Positions 48,901-62,089 of a stretch of DNA of 64,000 bases are shown here, piece after piece; the stretch's first letter is position 1, and each line of letters begins with the position of its first letter. The position numbers and the translations under genes are program-made. The DNA is taken from positions 4,850,001 to 4,914,000 of the forward strand of contig CM063292.1 of NCBI GenBank assembly GCA_032173965.1, written 5' to 3'. Source of the stretch: Sitta carolinensis. Taxonomy: Eukaryota > Chordata > Aves > Passeriformes > Sittidae. Under the pieces are notes generated by a model that was not told the DNA's origin, ran no database searches, and worked only from the letters and a program-made list of their open reading frames with translations.

Positions 48901-51900
48901 AACTGACAGAGCAATTTGGGAAACTTGTTCAGCCACTTAACAGGTAAACCACAGTCAGGTTATTTAAAACTGCTGTAAGACTAAGGTATAGAATAATACC
49001 AAGACACCAGTAAGATGCTTTTTTAGCAGCTGGAACAGCCTTTAGTGGTAGAGACCACAACACATTAGTTGTGACCAGCTGAGAGATAATCTACACATAT
49101 AAGATATTGTATACAGACAACAATTTTCTTTTGATCTATCCCAAGTTCTCATGGCTCTAAATGGTTAATCTTGCATCTTCTCAAAGCCCACCTGGCCACT
49201 CCTATTTCAGACATTCTCACAGCTCCCTTCCTTACCTATCTGATTCTATATCCCATGTTTCTACATCATCCACCCACCAACGTTACTGGTGCACATTAGT
49301 CCAATGAACTCCTCCCAGAGCAGACACTTGCAGTGGAAGGAATACTGACATGGCTTGTGACAACAGCTCAGAAAACAGGAATTAACAGTCCTTGCTACAG
49401 ACTTAGTCAAGGTGAACTTAGTGACGTCTTGCTTTCCTGCCCCAGAAAGGCTTACTCCACAGGATTAATTTTAAATGATGTTGCAGTAGACTGTAGGCAA
49501 CTATTTAAAACGTGGGGGGGTTGCAGCACAAGCTCAGCCATTTCTTTACTAAATAGGACATGGAGAGAAGTGCATTTATTCTTATTACAACAACTATTGT
49601 GGAAGTGCAGTATTTGAGTAACCTGCCCCAAGGGTATGCTACCCTTTCCAGTTTGCACTGCCTACAGCCTCCCTGTTATCACAGGAACCCACAGAATCCT
49701 CTCCTTTACATGAACTCTTCTAGCTTCAGTTTAAGCAACACAGAAGTAGTTTCCCTTCTTCCCGTAAAATAATATAGACAAAAGACCAACTAATTAAAAT
49801 TAAAAAATCAAGTCTAACATATTAGGTGTCTATTTATATCCACTGCTCTCATTTTTTTCCTTGGTTGGTTCTGTCAAGGAGCCAATAAATAAAAATTTAT
49901 ATATCAGCACTTAATATCTTCTTTTGGTAGGCCAAACAAGCGAAATTCTTCTAACTTCCTCTGTCAGAAACACTTGCCATTTATCACCCTTAGCAGTTAT
50001 TTGCTGTTACACATCTTTTGGGTTCATTCTAACTCATTTGAATCAGATTCTTACCCTAAGGTACTGACATAGAATATCCCTCTGACATATTTTAGGATTG
50101 TCCTTCTCACAACAGCTTCACCCTAAATGCTCACTGGTGTATGACCAAATTTTTTTGCAAGGGTTTCCCACCTCAGGTTATTTCTATTACAAAGCAGAGC
50201 TGATCAAACTTTGTTGTTATTACTTCACAAGACTAGAACCTGGTATTGCTGCACTTGACTCTGATTTTACAGGGTAATCTTGCTTTCCTATGTAGATGTC
50301 CTTCCTCTGCCACTGCAATCCCTCATGGGTTTTGGTATCAAAACATCCTACTGGTGCTACTTTTACTAATGAAGATTAACCAAGTCATCCTTCCTTCTCT
50401 TCAGGAGTACTCTGTTCTCTCCTTCCCCAATAGCTTCTTACCATCTAATTTGTGAAGTTACCTCTTCACTAATTTCATATTTCACTAACAAATGCAATCT
50501 ACTAAGTTCTTTTCATTTGGGGAATCAGCTACCTCTTAAAAGGGAATACCAATATTAAAATATTTAGCCTCCCTTCAGCCTCAACAACAGTTTCAGTTAC
50601 AAGGTCCTTGAAACAAGTGAAGAAGTTTCTGAAAATCTGCATCCATCCAACATTTCAGTATTTATTCCAAGCTATCACAAGATTCAGTAATCAGGTGTAT
50701 GGAGTGTGCTCTAATTCTACAAGGCACTGGTGGCTAACAGCAAGCTGGGTGAGAAAGCCTCATTTCCTCACCCATCACACCCTGAGTTATGTAACTCACC
50801 AGCTGCAGTGCACACTCAGAGCATCAGCTCACAACCAAAATGACTCTGCTGACCTGAAAGAACACCTTGAACTTCTGCTGTACCTCCCCACACATGAACA
50901 TGTGAGATCTAACACATAAGACACACTAAAGTTGTTAGTACGTGCAGGAAATGAAATTAAAACATCCCAGAGAGCAAGAACACTTGACAATATTTCCTTT
51001 TGTTCCTCACCAAGGAGCATGTGTGACCCACACTTGACTCTGTAGCCGTTTCACAAAACAGGGATGTTTATTGTTCACCCACTGAGGCTGCACTTGCAGA
51101 ATACAGCTATGAATGCTGCACTCGAAGTTTTCAAGGAATACAATTTGTCCTTGCACACTTGGCATTATGATTTTGGGAAAAGCAAGGATATCTTTCTGAA
51201 AGGCCCAATTCTCACTGTGTGCCTGCTGAACTGTGGTTCTCCTCCCCCCCAGCACATGCTTAACTCAGGAGTATTATGGAAATGAGGGCTTGTTTCCAAA
51301 ATGGCATCCATCTGTTTTGCTGGGGTTTTTTTTAGCTCAGACATTTTTAAAAAAACAAATAAAACCCCAGCATAACAGCCTTCGGCACTGGGATGGAGAT
51401 GGTTTGCCAGCTGATAAGGTTAGGAAACGCTGCATGTTTGCACAGCACCTCACAAGTGGGGCTTTAAAATCTTACTGCAGAAAGATTGGTGATAAGCAAG
51501 TAAAACAACAGAAGCTGAGTTCCAAAGAACTCTTAGCTGCCTGTGGTATGTTTACGAAAATATGCAAAGTTGATTATTTTCTGTAAGTAATTTTAGAGGA
51601 ATCCTCAGCACACCTAGTCAGCCCGTCCACACACACACTTGTGTATTTACATATGGACCTGTAGAGGCCTTTCACACAGGGAAATTTAAAGAGACAACGA
51701 GAAGCACTTCATTATTCCCATGTGGAATCACACAATTGTTTGGGTTGGAAGGGGACATTAAACACCATCTTGTTCCATCCCCCTGCCACGGGCAGGGGCA
51801 CCTTCCACTATCCCAGGCTGCTCCAAGCCCTGTCCAACCTGGCCTTGGACACTTCCAGGGATGGGGCAGCCACAGCTTCTCTGGGCACCCTGTGCCAGGG

Positions 51901-52542
51901 CCTGCCCACCCTGACACTGAAGAACTTCTCCCTAACACCCAACCCTACGCTCTTTCCATTTTGAACCCGTTCCCCCTCGTCCTGCCGCTCCAGGCTCTTG
52001 TCCCCATCCTCCCTGGGAGCTCCCTCCAGGTACCAGAAGGCCTCGATTAGGTCACCCCCAAACACCCTCTTTTCCAGGCTGAACAATCCCCATTGTCTCA
52101 GAATCCCTCGGAGGCACCCCGCTTCTTCTCAGGGTGGGGAATCACTCCCCCACTCAGTCTCACTACGAGCCAAACCCCAGCACAGCCAACACCGCAGCCG
52201 CCCCCCGGACCCGAGCCGGCCGCAGGCCCCGGGGCGGAACGCGGCGCTGCGCCCCGCCAGAGCGCCGCGGGCGCGCTGAGGGGCCGAGCGGGACGGGGCG
52301 GCGGGGCCGGCCCGGCCTCACGGCGGTACCTGGAGCGGGTGCGCCTTGCTGAGGTGCATGTTGAGGGCCGGGCTGTTGGGCAGCACCTTCCCGCAGCCGG
52401 GCACGGTGCACAGGATGTTGGTCCGCACTTGGGACAGCTCTGTCACCGAGGGCCGCACCAGCTCCCCGGCGGGCGGCACGTCCCTCACGGGCGCGGGGGG
52501 CCGCCCCAAGCCCCCGCCACGCCGCCCGGCCGCCGCCGCCAT
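42948..52542 (-). CDS. ATMIN: ATMIN (ASCIZ), zinc-finger ATM interactor and DYNLL1 regulator, with one frame break
   Basis: ATMIN is a nuclear zinc-finger protein. It interacts with ATM and activates DYNLL1 transcription, and DYNLL1 protein binds back to it. Coding exons on the minus strand: 52542-52330, 46989-46864, 45922-45723, 44777-42948 (stop TGA). Exon 1 codes for a short Ala/Gly N-terminus and the first finger (CTVPGCGK...HLSKAH). Exons 2-3 hold the second finger (CCPIEGCPRGPNRPFSQFSL) and two more (CDKCSNSYGTEWYLKRH, CTCGCPYASRTALLSHIY). Exon 4 holds KKRK, LPKPKVALVKLPVMQ and a long Ser/Thr/Gln-rich tail with eleven TQT sites, the DYNLL-binding type. The tail contains DFDIEEFFSASNIQTQTEES. 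Exon 4 is open in one frame to about 44243 and in the next frame after it, so the gene as written would stop early. With one base added the length would be 789 residues, close to the mammalian size. Confidence 0.95.
44243..44246 (-). other. ATMIN: ATMIN exon 4 frameshift site (C4 on plus, G4 on coding strand)
   Basis: The coding strand reads the conserved QELG in one frame. It then continues in frame for only ten codons (MFVTRTKFLQ) to a stop at 44210-44212. The other frame picks up immediately with DVCHKNKISSINIQTDLSYI and continues without a stop to the natural end. The switch coincides with a run of four G, where five would keep the frame. Confidence 0.85.
51722..52140 (-). mobile_element. 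CR1 LINE 3' part, antisense to plus strand
   Basis: Begins AATCACACAATTGTTTGGGT and contains AAGGGGACATTAAACACC, CCCTGCCACGGGCAGGGGCA, CTGCTCCAAGCCCTGTCCAA and CACTTCCAGGGATGGGGCAG, the usual avian CR1 sequence read backwards. About 420 bp, in ATMIN intron 1 against the CpG island. Short open frames inside it are not genes. Confidence 0.9.
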
Positions 52543-52800
52543 GTTGCTGTCAGCTGCTCGGCCCCCGCTCCGCTTCCGGGGGCGGCGGCCAATCGGCGGC
52601 GGTGCTGCTGAATATTCATGAGGCACGTGGGGCGGCCCCGCCCCCTCCCGCCAGCGCCCCGCGGCGGCGGCTGCGAGCGGCGCGGCCGAGCGCGGCCCCG
52701 CGCGCGCTCCCGCGGCACGAAGCGCGCGCACGGCGGCGCGGGGACGCGCGGGGAAAGGAGAGCGCCCGCCTGGGCACGGCCTAGGAGAGGCTCGGGACAC
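52150..52800 (-). promoter_or_regulatory. ATMIN: CpG island and promoter of ATMIN
   Basis: GC-rich block around coding exon 1. Upstream of the ATG on the minus strand are an ETS-like CTTCCGG (52572), a CCAAT box (about 52589) and an E-box CACGTG (about 52624). An in-frame extension upstream of the ATG at 52542 exists but is low-complexity. AACATGGCGGCGG is the likely start. Confidence 0.65.
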
Positions 52801-53060
52801 GAGGGAATGGCCTCAGCTCTGGCGGGAGGGCGAGGCTGGACACTGGGAAAAGGTTCTTCAGGCAGAGGGTAGTCGGGCATTAGACCGGACTCCCCGCGAA
52901 GAGGTCACAGCAGCAGTCTGAGAGAGCTGCAGGAGCATCTGGAAAACACTCTCAGTCACAGGGTGGGAGTGTTGGGGGGTCCTGTGCAGGGCCAGGAGAT
53001 GGACTTGGCAAGCCTTGTGGGTCCCTTTCCCACTTGGGAGTATTCTCTGGCTTCCTGATA
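52795..53060 (+). mobile_element. CR1 LINE 3' end, sense orientation
   Basis: Contains GGACACTGGGAAAAGGTTCT, TCAGTCACAGGGTGGGAGTG and TTGGGGGGTCCTGTGCAGGG, then CCAGGAGATGGACTTGGCAA and CTTGTGGGTCCCTTTCCCAC. It is the same subfamily type as the copy at 8806. It abuts the upstream side of the ATMIN CpG island. Confidence 0.85.
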
Positions 53061-53229
53061 CTGGAATCACCAACACAACACGCAGAGGTTTTTCCCCTAT
53101 AGCTGGTCAAGTTAAGGAAAAGGGAAACAGCAGTTATTGGGTAAGAGTTACGCCATAGGTGCAGCCCCAGGCTGTGTGTGCCTCCTGCAGCTCCTGTGCC
53201 CTCAGCTGCAGGCATTCTGCTGCTTAGGG

Positions 53230-53330
53230 TTAGCACAGCATAGTTTGTGATGAAAGGGACATTCAAACATCATCTAGTCCAACCTCGAACTTCTAACGTG
53301 CTGGAAGACACCAACAGGAATGGGAAAGAC
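53230..53330 (-). mobile_element. short CR1 fragment, antisense
   Basis: GAAAGGGACATTCAAACATC followed by ATCTAGTCCAACCTCGAAC matches the reversed CR1 tail. Ends are uncertain. Confidence 0.55.
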
Positions 53331-53334
53331 AAGA

Positions 53335-55100
53335 CTGGTGTCCACATTGCCCCTGTGCCTTACCTTCTCCTCACCTCCTTGATGGGGACACCTGCTCAGC
53401 AAGGAACCCCAGAGTCACAGATGTTTCCTGACAAATTAATAAATACACACCTCCCTGCCTGGAAACGCTGCATAGTTCCTGGAAGATCCCTGCTTACAGG
53501 AAGTTAGAGATAAAACATCTCTGAAAATCAGAGATACCAAAAAAGGGGATGTTGAAAAGGGGAGGAGGGCAGCCTTTCCCAGAAACAAGAGGCAGTAGGC
53601 CTGGTACTCACAGACTTCTAGAGCACTTGGGAACTTTATGGTAAATCACTGGCATCTCAGGCATTTAGGTTATTTGGGAGAGTGCATTATGAAGAACAAG
53701 TGGCACAGAGTGAAATGCATGCTGGAATCTTAATGGATCTGAATCCTGGAAGTATGGTGAGACATGTTAAGAGCCAACCCAATGTCTATCACGCCAAATC
53801 TGGAAACTTCCAGAATCCTAACATTATGTTAAGTATTTTGTCAAATCAACATTTAAATCACACAAGTAGAATTCCTAAAATCCATACCACTAGATAGTTC
53901 CAAATTTCTTTCCATGTGTGAATTACAAAAGTGCTGAAAACCAAACCAAACCAACAAAATCAGTATATAATAAGTAATGTTTTCAAGTCAGGCCAAACAA
54001 ACTTTCATGAGAAGACTTAATTTACACATTTATTTACAGTCTAAAAAACATGCCCATGCAACCTCTGGAAATATGGCTGCTTCTGCACATTGAGATATTG
54101 AAAGTATATTGGAATTCCACATGCACCAAGTACACACAAAACAATCCAGGTAACAGAATTAAAAATAAAAACTTGTACATTTTAAATGAATCCTCAGAAC
54201 AAATCAATCTCAAAAAACAAAGCAGGAAATATCTATACAATTACCAATGTTTACTAACTGTAAAGAACTCCAGTGCAAAGCTGTTTGCATTAATGACTAT
54301 TGCCATGTTGATTCCATAATCTTGTCTCCAAGAATAAAAACGAGTGGCAATGGCAAGGATTTCATAAGTATAAAATATTAACTGAGATACTGTAAAATAT
54401 GTATCTTCCTCAAAAGAAAATATTGCCTCTTTCAGTGTATTTCCAACATAAAATTTCCTAAGACATTAATAGCAACAGGCAGATTTTCAAGTGTTTGTTA
54501 CTAACTGTTGCCCTCGGTGAGAAAGACTTTAGAAGATGAATTAGTACCTCCTAAAGCTGGATGGAAGCTTTTCACTGACATCTATATTCCAAAAGTCCAT
54601 GCTCCTCCATGCCCTGAAATAGGCTTAGAATATAATTTATCTACTTAGACAAAAACATGCCTGAGCTGTAGCCAGGGAGCCCCAGCCATTTGAAGGGGGC
54701 TGTTCCCCCTGTTCCAAACAGGGCAGGTGTTCTGTGTAAAATATAAAAGGCCACCTGGAATATTGCAGCCTTCTACAGCTATGATAGCAAACTGAATAGC
54801 TACAGGTATTATTGTGTCTTTATTAACTTCATAAATACTATTGAAAGTAGAGTTAAGAGCAGTCATCACATTTAAATTTAAAATAACCATCATCTCTGTT
54901 TAAACTTAGCAACTAGCCTTTTTTATTAGTTAAGGCTAACTTCTGTTAAAGACAACTGTGGAAAAATAGTTCAAGAAGAGCAATAATTTGGAAAAAAACC
55001 TTTAAGGTATTAACAAAGAATAAGTTATTTTTTAAAAGCTTATGATGATACAGATTAATACCAGTAATAAATGAGTTGCATACTTCTCTATGAATCAGTT
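53335..55100. other. ATMIN-CENPN gap; probable CENPN 3' UTR at right
   Basis: No coding exon recognised. Minus-strand AATAAA candidates that could end CENPN lie at 54819-54824 and 54029-54034. The rest is plain AT-rich intergenic sequence upstream of ATMIN. Confidence 0.5.
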
Positions 55101-55105
55101 TTAAA

Positions 55106-58100
55106 TTAAGGGCTTACAAAACCTTCTGGAAGTAAACATTTTTTCTCTCTAATTTTAAAATAATTCCTAGCTTTATGTGGTATGCATGTAAGGAGTGGTG
55201 AAAGTGGTGCATCAGCCATACCTGGGGAGAGAGAGAAACAGATAATTGCAGCTGTACTCAACCATTATTTACCTTTCATAACTGTTAATAAAACTGAAAC
55301 ACACAAAACTAAACCACTAAAACTAAAACCACATCTTGAATACTCATGTATGAACCACTAATTCTAAGAATAAATTGTTAGCTATTTAGACATAAGTTTT
55401 TAAACTGGTAACATTTTTCTTCTACTATGTTTCTTCTTCTAAACAAACTATGAAGTTGCTCCCTTATGCAAAATACAAGCAGAATGCAAGATGACAAAAA
55501 TATTTAAAACACTGGAATTTCCCTCCATTTTACAGAGTTGGAACACTTACCTGCTGGTGCCAAGGATTTCAGTGATTCTAAAAGATGTGGACTTGAAAAC
55601 TTGACCAAACATCTGAATGGTTCTTTTTTATCCAAAACATCCATTTTAGGATCACTTTTAAACATTGTCTCAAGCTGTTAACACAAAATTTAACCGGTGA
55701 ATAAAAGCAATGAGTGTATTTTATTTATGTGTTATTACATTTAAACATTTAAATAAGACTGTTTCCTATATGTAATGCTAACATGATTCCAGCTGGAGGA
55801 ATGTTGTAGTAAAATCTGAGGGTGCCACCATGTGGCAGAGTTTTCTGCTGAAAGCAAGAGGCAGCTTGCTCAGTGATACTGTAAAACATTAAGTACTTCT
55901 TAGAATTTTTAATTTAATCATGTGTCAATATTAAAAATTGGCCAATCAGGCCAAACCAGGACATCTGTTCATGCAATAAAAAGTGTGCATCATTGAGAAG
56001 TCAGTTACGGTGTCATACAGAGCATAAGATTTGCATGTACTTAAAATAATCATAATTTCTCATGCTCCAGTGCACTGCTAGTCTAAGTTTACCTTCATTA
56101 TAAAAACAGGTTGAAATGCTGAGTTCACAAGGCTGAAAGAATGAAACACGATCTAAAACTCTGACCAAAGTTCACTGTGTTTCTTACAGAGACTTTTAAC
56201 TCGTTTATTTTAAAATGTCCTCCCTAAAGTTAAAAAAACCCCCATAATATTTCTTAACTTTGACATTTCATCTAACTACCACTGCACTAACATTAGAAAA
56301 CCCCTAATCAAATTGGTTGCTGTTCCTACCTTGTATTGTGCAAATTCGAGTTTTGGTTGGGGACCACTACCAAAAACTTCCTGGTTCAGTCTGTGGATTC
56401 TTTCTTTCTCACGTTTGTTTTCATGAACTATCCTTATATCTGCTGCAGGGGAAAAGAGTAGGGAAAAGAAAACAGAAAGACAATGCTGTCAGCTGCTGTA
56501 ATACTGTTTTTCTGATTAGATTATTCCAATGAAAATTCGTAAATAATAGTTTTAATGAATTCATAGAGCTGTTTTTTTGGATAAGGTAGTTGTCTCTACC
56601 ATTTATATTTTCAGTTCTTACCAAGAGAAAAACACAAGCTAATGTGAGATGCTGGGCATTGAGTGGATTTGGTTTCCATGTCCAATATCAGTCATGGGAA
56701 ATACTGACCTCTCCCAGTGCCAGCCAGTATTAAGGCACCAGGGATGGATAACATAATGGGAGGGGAGCATATGTACATGTCCTTTTATCCATCTCATTTC
56801 ACAATGACATTTAAACTGCCTTTACATTTCAAATATACATACCATTTTCCGGTTCTACCTTCCCTCCTTGTAGAGGTTTTGGAGAATAAGTTTGGAAGTT
56901 CTAAATGGAGAGAGAGAGGAAAAAAGATTTTAGTTCAGTTCTACTTTTAGAAGCTCTAGCTAAAAAGAACTTTTTATATTTCCTTTTATTTCTCATTCTG
57001 GAAGAATGATCTTCCAAATTTTGACCATCACTAGAAGTCTAGAAGCCAACCTAATTCTGAAAAAAAATGCCTGTCTTAGGATATTTGTGAACATTTCCCT
57101 ACTTACAAGTTTTACACGGATGAGCAGACTAAGCACCCATTCAACAGCCTTCAACTCAAGGCTCTAGGAAGCCTAATGAAAGGATGCTAAAAGAGCTTAG
57201 GACTGAATTGTTCATATAGTTTTTAGTCTGAGTTTAGCCATTAGGAATTACAATAATAAAGAGTATGTGGGATACCAGATAATTACATCCCCATTGCAAT
57301 GTTACCTTCATGAAAGGCTGTCGACCTCAGTAGTTCAATACTATTTTAACTTGATGGTCTCTTGGAAAAGGTGAATTTTCCCCCTTGCTAGGGGGTGAGA
57401 ACTAGGCCTGAAACAAAAAGCAAGACTTATCTTAGGATTTACTTGTGAAGTGGCTCACCTGGCTATATCTTTTAAACACAATATCTTTAAGGGAGTTTAA
57501 ACAATGACTTCGAAGCTCCATTTCACGGATGTCATGGTAATTGGAAGCAACAATCAGGGCCTTTAAATAAAAATTGAAATTGTTTTAACATCAGTCTTAA
57601 TTATCAGTGTGTTTATAATATGTAAAAAAACATAGCATCTCCAGACATTGTGATGTTTTTGTTTCAAGGTAAGCAACTGCCCTTTAACTAGGATTTTCAG
57701 ATCTGAAAAAATGTTGCAGATTGTTACACAGCTCAGGTCAATATTTAAAATCATTCACAGTATTAACAAGCTAAGTCCCATAGTCTTATCAGCTGAAAAA
57801 TAAACAGAATCATAAAATATTTGAATTACTACTACAGAAAATTGAGGAAATTCCTAAACAGAGGAAAAAATACTACCCAAGCTGATCACCAAAAGTGAAA
57901 TGAACAGCATTCCCTGATGAACTCATATGCTTAATTCTTAAAGTGAACAGTGTTCTAAATGTTATTGTTGTTCTTCAACTTCTTTGAGACAATTTAATGT
58001 AATACTGCCCAAGATTTGATTAAGATATTAAATTCAGGAACAGTAAAAATCCCAATAAACTGAATTTATTCACAATGCACCAACCCAAAGATTTGTGTTT

Positions 58101-61100
58101 TGCCCCGTTTTTATCATGAGCTAAGGAGAAAAAACCACGAAATATGTATTTTAGCAAATTCTGTTAAGTGAGGCATCTTTACCAATCCTCTTAAAAGCTA
58201 ACCCAATTATAGCTCTACATGACTGTGGGGAAGTCAGGGTCTGAGCAGTTTAATTCTGTACCTGACACAGCAGAGGCAAGTTGCTCTTCAGCACCGAGGC
58301 AGAAATGAAGACATAGGGAGTCTGTGAATGGTACACAACATAGCTGGGCTTGTACTGGTTTGGTTTTTTATATGGTGTTCCCCAGGCAACTCTAATCCAG
58401 ATTGCATTATCCTCATATTCCTTAAAGGTGATGGTGACCTGATAGAAAAAGAAAAGTTTTGTTTTACCAACACATTTAGATATCCATGAAGAGTTTCTTA
58501 TCTCTTAACATCTCTGTTCACAAGACCCAAACATAATGTAGTACCACTGCTTGAATAAGGAAAAAACCCCACTAAGTGTCGTAAGGATTGTATTTAAATA
58601 CAATTTCCACAGAAAAACAATAACCTCACAAACTGGGATAAATAGAAGAATCACCTTCCAAACTCTAATACTGCTTTTCTTCCTGTCAATATACATATTT
58701 TTCTGAAGGTTGACAATAGAAAATAGCTTACTACAAAAGCACTGACCTCTCTTTTGGGAAAACAACACAAAGATGTCTGTTTAGAAGAAGGGCTAGTGGC
58801 AATAATTGCAATATGTCCAGTTTTGGAGAAACTAAACTTTCCATCAGCTTGTGATTTTAGACCTGAATATAATATTTATCACTGCTCAAGAATACACAAT
58901 CAAAAGTCTGAACATTCCCTTTTCTATTCTTGTTGATTCGCTCCTTGTTTTACTTCTTTTTACCTTGACTCAAGTAGGTTGACTTAAAACCAACAACAAA
59001 CCCCCCCAAAATATTGCAGAACTTTGTTATAAGAGTGACGTGAAGTGCAGCTGAGTGCTGTGAGTGTGATTTGGATTTGGTGCCCTCTCCTGTTGTGAGT
59101 GGGAGTCATGGAGTGACACAGGTGATCAGCCAGGGGCATTTTCTCTTCCCTTGCCCAAATGAAGCTGGTGAGCTAAAGCAACTAAAGGCTCCTGCAAATT
59201 GGGCAAAGATTTGATAACATACCACCAACATGCTGCCTTTCTTGAAGGCAGTCACATTTTAAGACAAACTTACATTTTATTTCCTTCCAGCACAATTGTG
59301 AAGTTGCTAAAACAGATATGCAATACACTTTTCCTAATTCACATGCAGTTCCTGTCATTCCCAAATGAATAATTCAATTTAATTCTTGAATCAAACAGTT
59401 ATGAAAACAACATATTGACACCAGAGCCTTGAAGCAAATTTAGAATGGATTTATTCTTACATTTTTCAAGGCGGACCGAAGTCTTCCTTTAAACCTTTTC
59501 TTGAAATCTGTTATGGCAAAACATTCCGATTCTTCTTCTGTTACATGAGACAAAAAAAAACACACCCAACCAGAAATAAGATTTGAGTGTACAAGAAGTA
59601 GTTTAGAGTTGTTTTTAGTTTCAGTGAAACAAAATTAAGCAGAAAAAATTGAAGTTGCATAACGTTACACGAAAAGCTGTATTTTAATTCTGATCCATGT
59701 TATTGCTATACAGAGAAAAGATTAATATCTAATTAGTAGTTACTAACGTATAATAATTGCTTGAGAAGTTAATGAAAAGTATTCTAGAAACATTAAAGAT
59801 AATCTCTATTGAAAAATCCATACTAGGCTGCAATAAAACATTAAAAATCTCCTTACAGAAAAAATCCAGATGAGACTACACTTGTGGTTAAAATGTAGGA
59901 TATGAGGCAGCCCAGCACTAAGTTGCTGAGAATTGTGGGATTAGAGCAAGGAAAGACATCTTACCTGATTTTTTCATCTGGTAAACACTCCAAATTCTTT
60001 TGTTTTGGTAGATGTGGTTGTCTAAGAAAAATAGGAATTGCTCAATGACAACGGAACAAAGAATATTACAATACTTTTATAGATAGGTTACTTTAAAAAT
60101 ATTACTTCTGATAATGCAATATAATGTATTAACATTGTTAAAACTACCATTCAGCAAAATATATTTTTTTTATTAAAAGAGATGTAAAGTTCTTTTGTAA
60201 TTTGGTGGGTGGCTGATAAAGGGCATCCCTAGGGTTCAATGTTTAAGGAAGGGTTTTACCAAAGCTGCCCAATGTAGGACATGTAGACTGTTAGAAGAAA
60301 CTTTGAGATTTAAACTATTGTTTAATCAAGTTGTGAATCGATATTGCAGTTAGGAGTTAAATACTTTTGTTGATCTTGAGCTTTTTATAAAAGAGATCAC
60401 ATCCAGTAAGATTCATCTAAAATGTGGTGTGCTTACCCCAAATGCATCTGCACCCCACAAGGGTCATCACTATGTAATTAAGGGCATTATGAACTTAGAA
60501 AAAACAGATATCATTTTAATTCACTTACTTTACTTTTTTACTTACAAATTATGTCTAGAACCGCTGCTTGCTTTATGCCTGCACAATTTTCCTAGAAAGA
60601 ACAAGAGTGCATGGTGAACTACAGGTCCAGAATGCCTGATCACACTGTTCATCAAGTGAAAAATTCACTCAGTACTGGTAGTTTAGACATTGCATTGAAG
60701 TCCCCAGCACATACACACTCTTCAAAGGCACCACACCTGGTCCCAGGGTTTTAGAAACCATTAATGAAAACTGTTTCTGCAAGGTTTAAATGTTCCTCTG
60801 CAGAGGCAGCAAGAGGAACATAATCCTTACAAACTGATGTACAAGCAATTAGAAAGAAAGTTAATGGGCATTTGTGACAATGCAACAGTGGTTAGTATTT
60901 CACTGTCAGGAATTTTAATATATTGGTTATTGCTTATTTATGCTCTACAGCATGAAAAGATTTTTAAGAAACTGCATGACACAATTTGTTACATATGGAA
61001 ATATTTTTTTAAAAAAAGCTATTCTAAAATACAGCATTTGCCACTTTATGAAAATAACTTATGAGTTTCTTTCCTGTAGTTTGATCTACACTCCAGGTGA

Positions 61101-61910
61101 GCAATTTCTGAGTATGAAATTCAAAGGGAATCATACTAAAGGCTATAGAGTTCAAGATGTACCAGTGATAACTGCATTTATCTGGGTTATGATATTAAAG
61201 ACTTCCAGTACATATAAAAGCTCCCAGTACACTAAAATCAGAGTTAGATCACATAATGTTTTTACACAGCATGATGAATGGAAGTAATTCTGGTCAAGGA
61301 AAGTTAAAAACCCCCAAAATATTAGAAGTCTAAAAGACATAAACTAGTGTTATCATTATCATTACCCATACTAAATAGCTTTAAATCAGGACTTTTTAAT
61401 GAGTAGACATCTCAATCAATGCCTTGATTTTACAAGTTAGAAATAGACCCATATTTTTAAAGTTTTAACATACTGAGCTTTTATCTACCTTATGTGACTT
61501 AGAGCTCAAAACATGTATTTGCTTATTTAGTATAGGTCCATTCTACACTCCTATAGATCAGACAAAATCACTGGTGTTACCAGCTCAGCTTTACATTTTC
61601 CAGACTCCAAAGTGCCATTTGAGGCTGTGTTGTGGCCAAAGATTAATGTTTCAGGTTTCTTTCATGATGCTTCTCATGCATCCTATATGTCACTGATATA
61701 TTTTGAAAGAGAGGATTTACCTCACAGAGTTGAACAACTTCTTGAGAAATGTTGTCCTTTATCTGGTGAAAATTTAGAGTCTGCAGTTGTTCCTCGGAGA
61801 GAAAGCCCCATTTCTGCAGCATCATCTTGATTTCATCCCTTGGGATTTTCAGCACAGTTCTTCGGATGTACTCAGCCACAGTTTCATCCATGATGGAGCC
61901 ACCTGGAAAG
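55106..61910 (-). CDS. CENPN: CENPN, centromere protein N
   Basis: CENP-N is a CCAN kinetochore subunit that reads the CENP-A nucleosome and pairs with CENP-L. Coding exons on the minus strand: 61910-61721 (ATG at 61891, 19 bases of 5' UTR), 60591-60546, 60021-59965, 59537-59461, 58438-58262, 57560-57459, 56900-56843, 56442-56330, 55674-55551, 55221-55106 (stop TAA). Phases agree throughout and give 346 residues. Residues 1 to about 75 form the pyrin-like CENP-A-binding domain (MDETVAEYIRRTVLKIP), keeping E3, E7 and R11. Later landmarks are WIRVAWGTPYKKPNQYKPSY, LRSHCLNSLKDIVFKRY and RCLVKFSSPHLLESLKSLAP. The C-terminus (ADAPLSPLLTCIPHKARNYF, then about a dozen residues) runs slightly past the mammalian end as I recall it. 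An acceptor before 61910 implies a separate non-coding first exon near 62.5 kb. Confidence 0.96.
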
Positions 61911-62089
61911 CTGAAAGGTTAAAGAAAGTAAGACCAAGCCACAGGCAGGCTCAGGGGGCTTGCTCCCTTCGAAGGTGAACAGAGCTGCACCTCGGCACAA
62001 CTGGCTGACATTGATGTCAGTTCTAGCCCGGCAATACTACAGATTTAGAGAATGGCAAGTTAAAATACACGCAATAACTTCCATAGACA

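Noticed and set aside
51672..52086. Open frames of 80-104 codons
   Set aside because: They lie inside a reversed, truncated CR1 3' end, which does not code for protein in this part.
52543..52800. Longer N-terminus for ATMIN from an upstream in-frame ATG
   Set aside because: The upstream part is low-complexity and contains promoter elements. The ATG at 52542 gives an N-terminus starting MAA like the mammalian protein.
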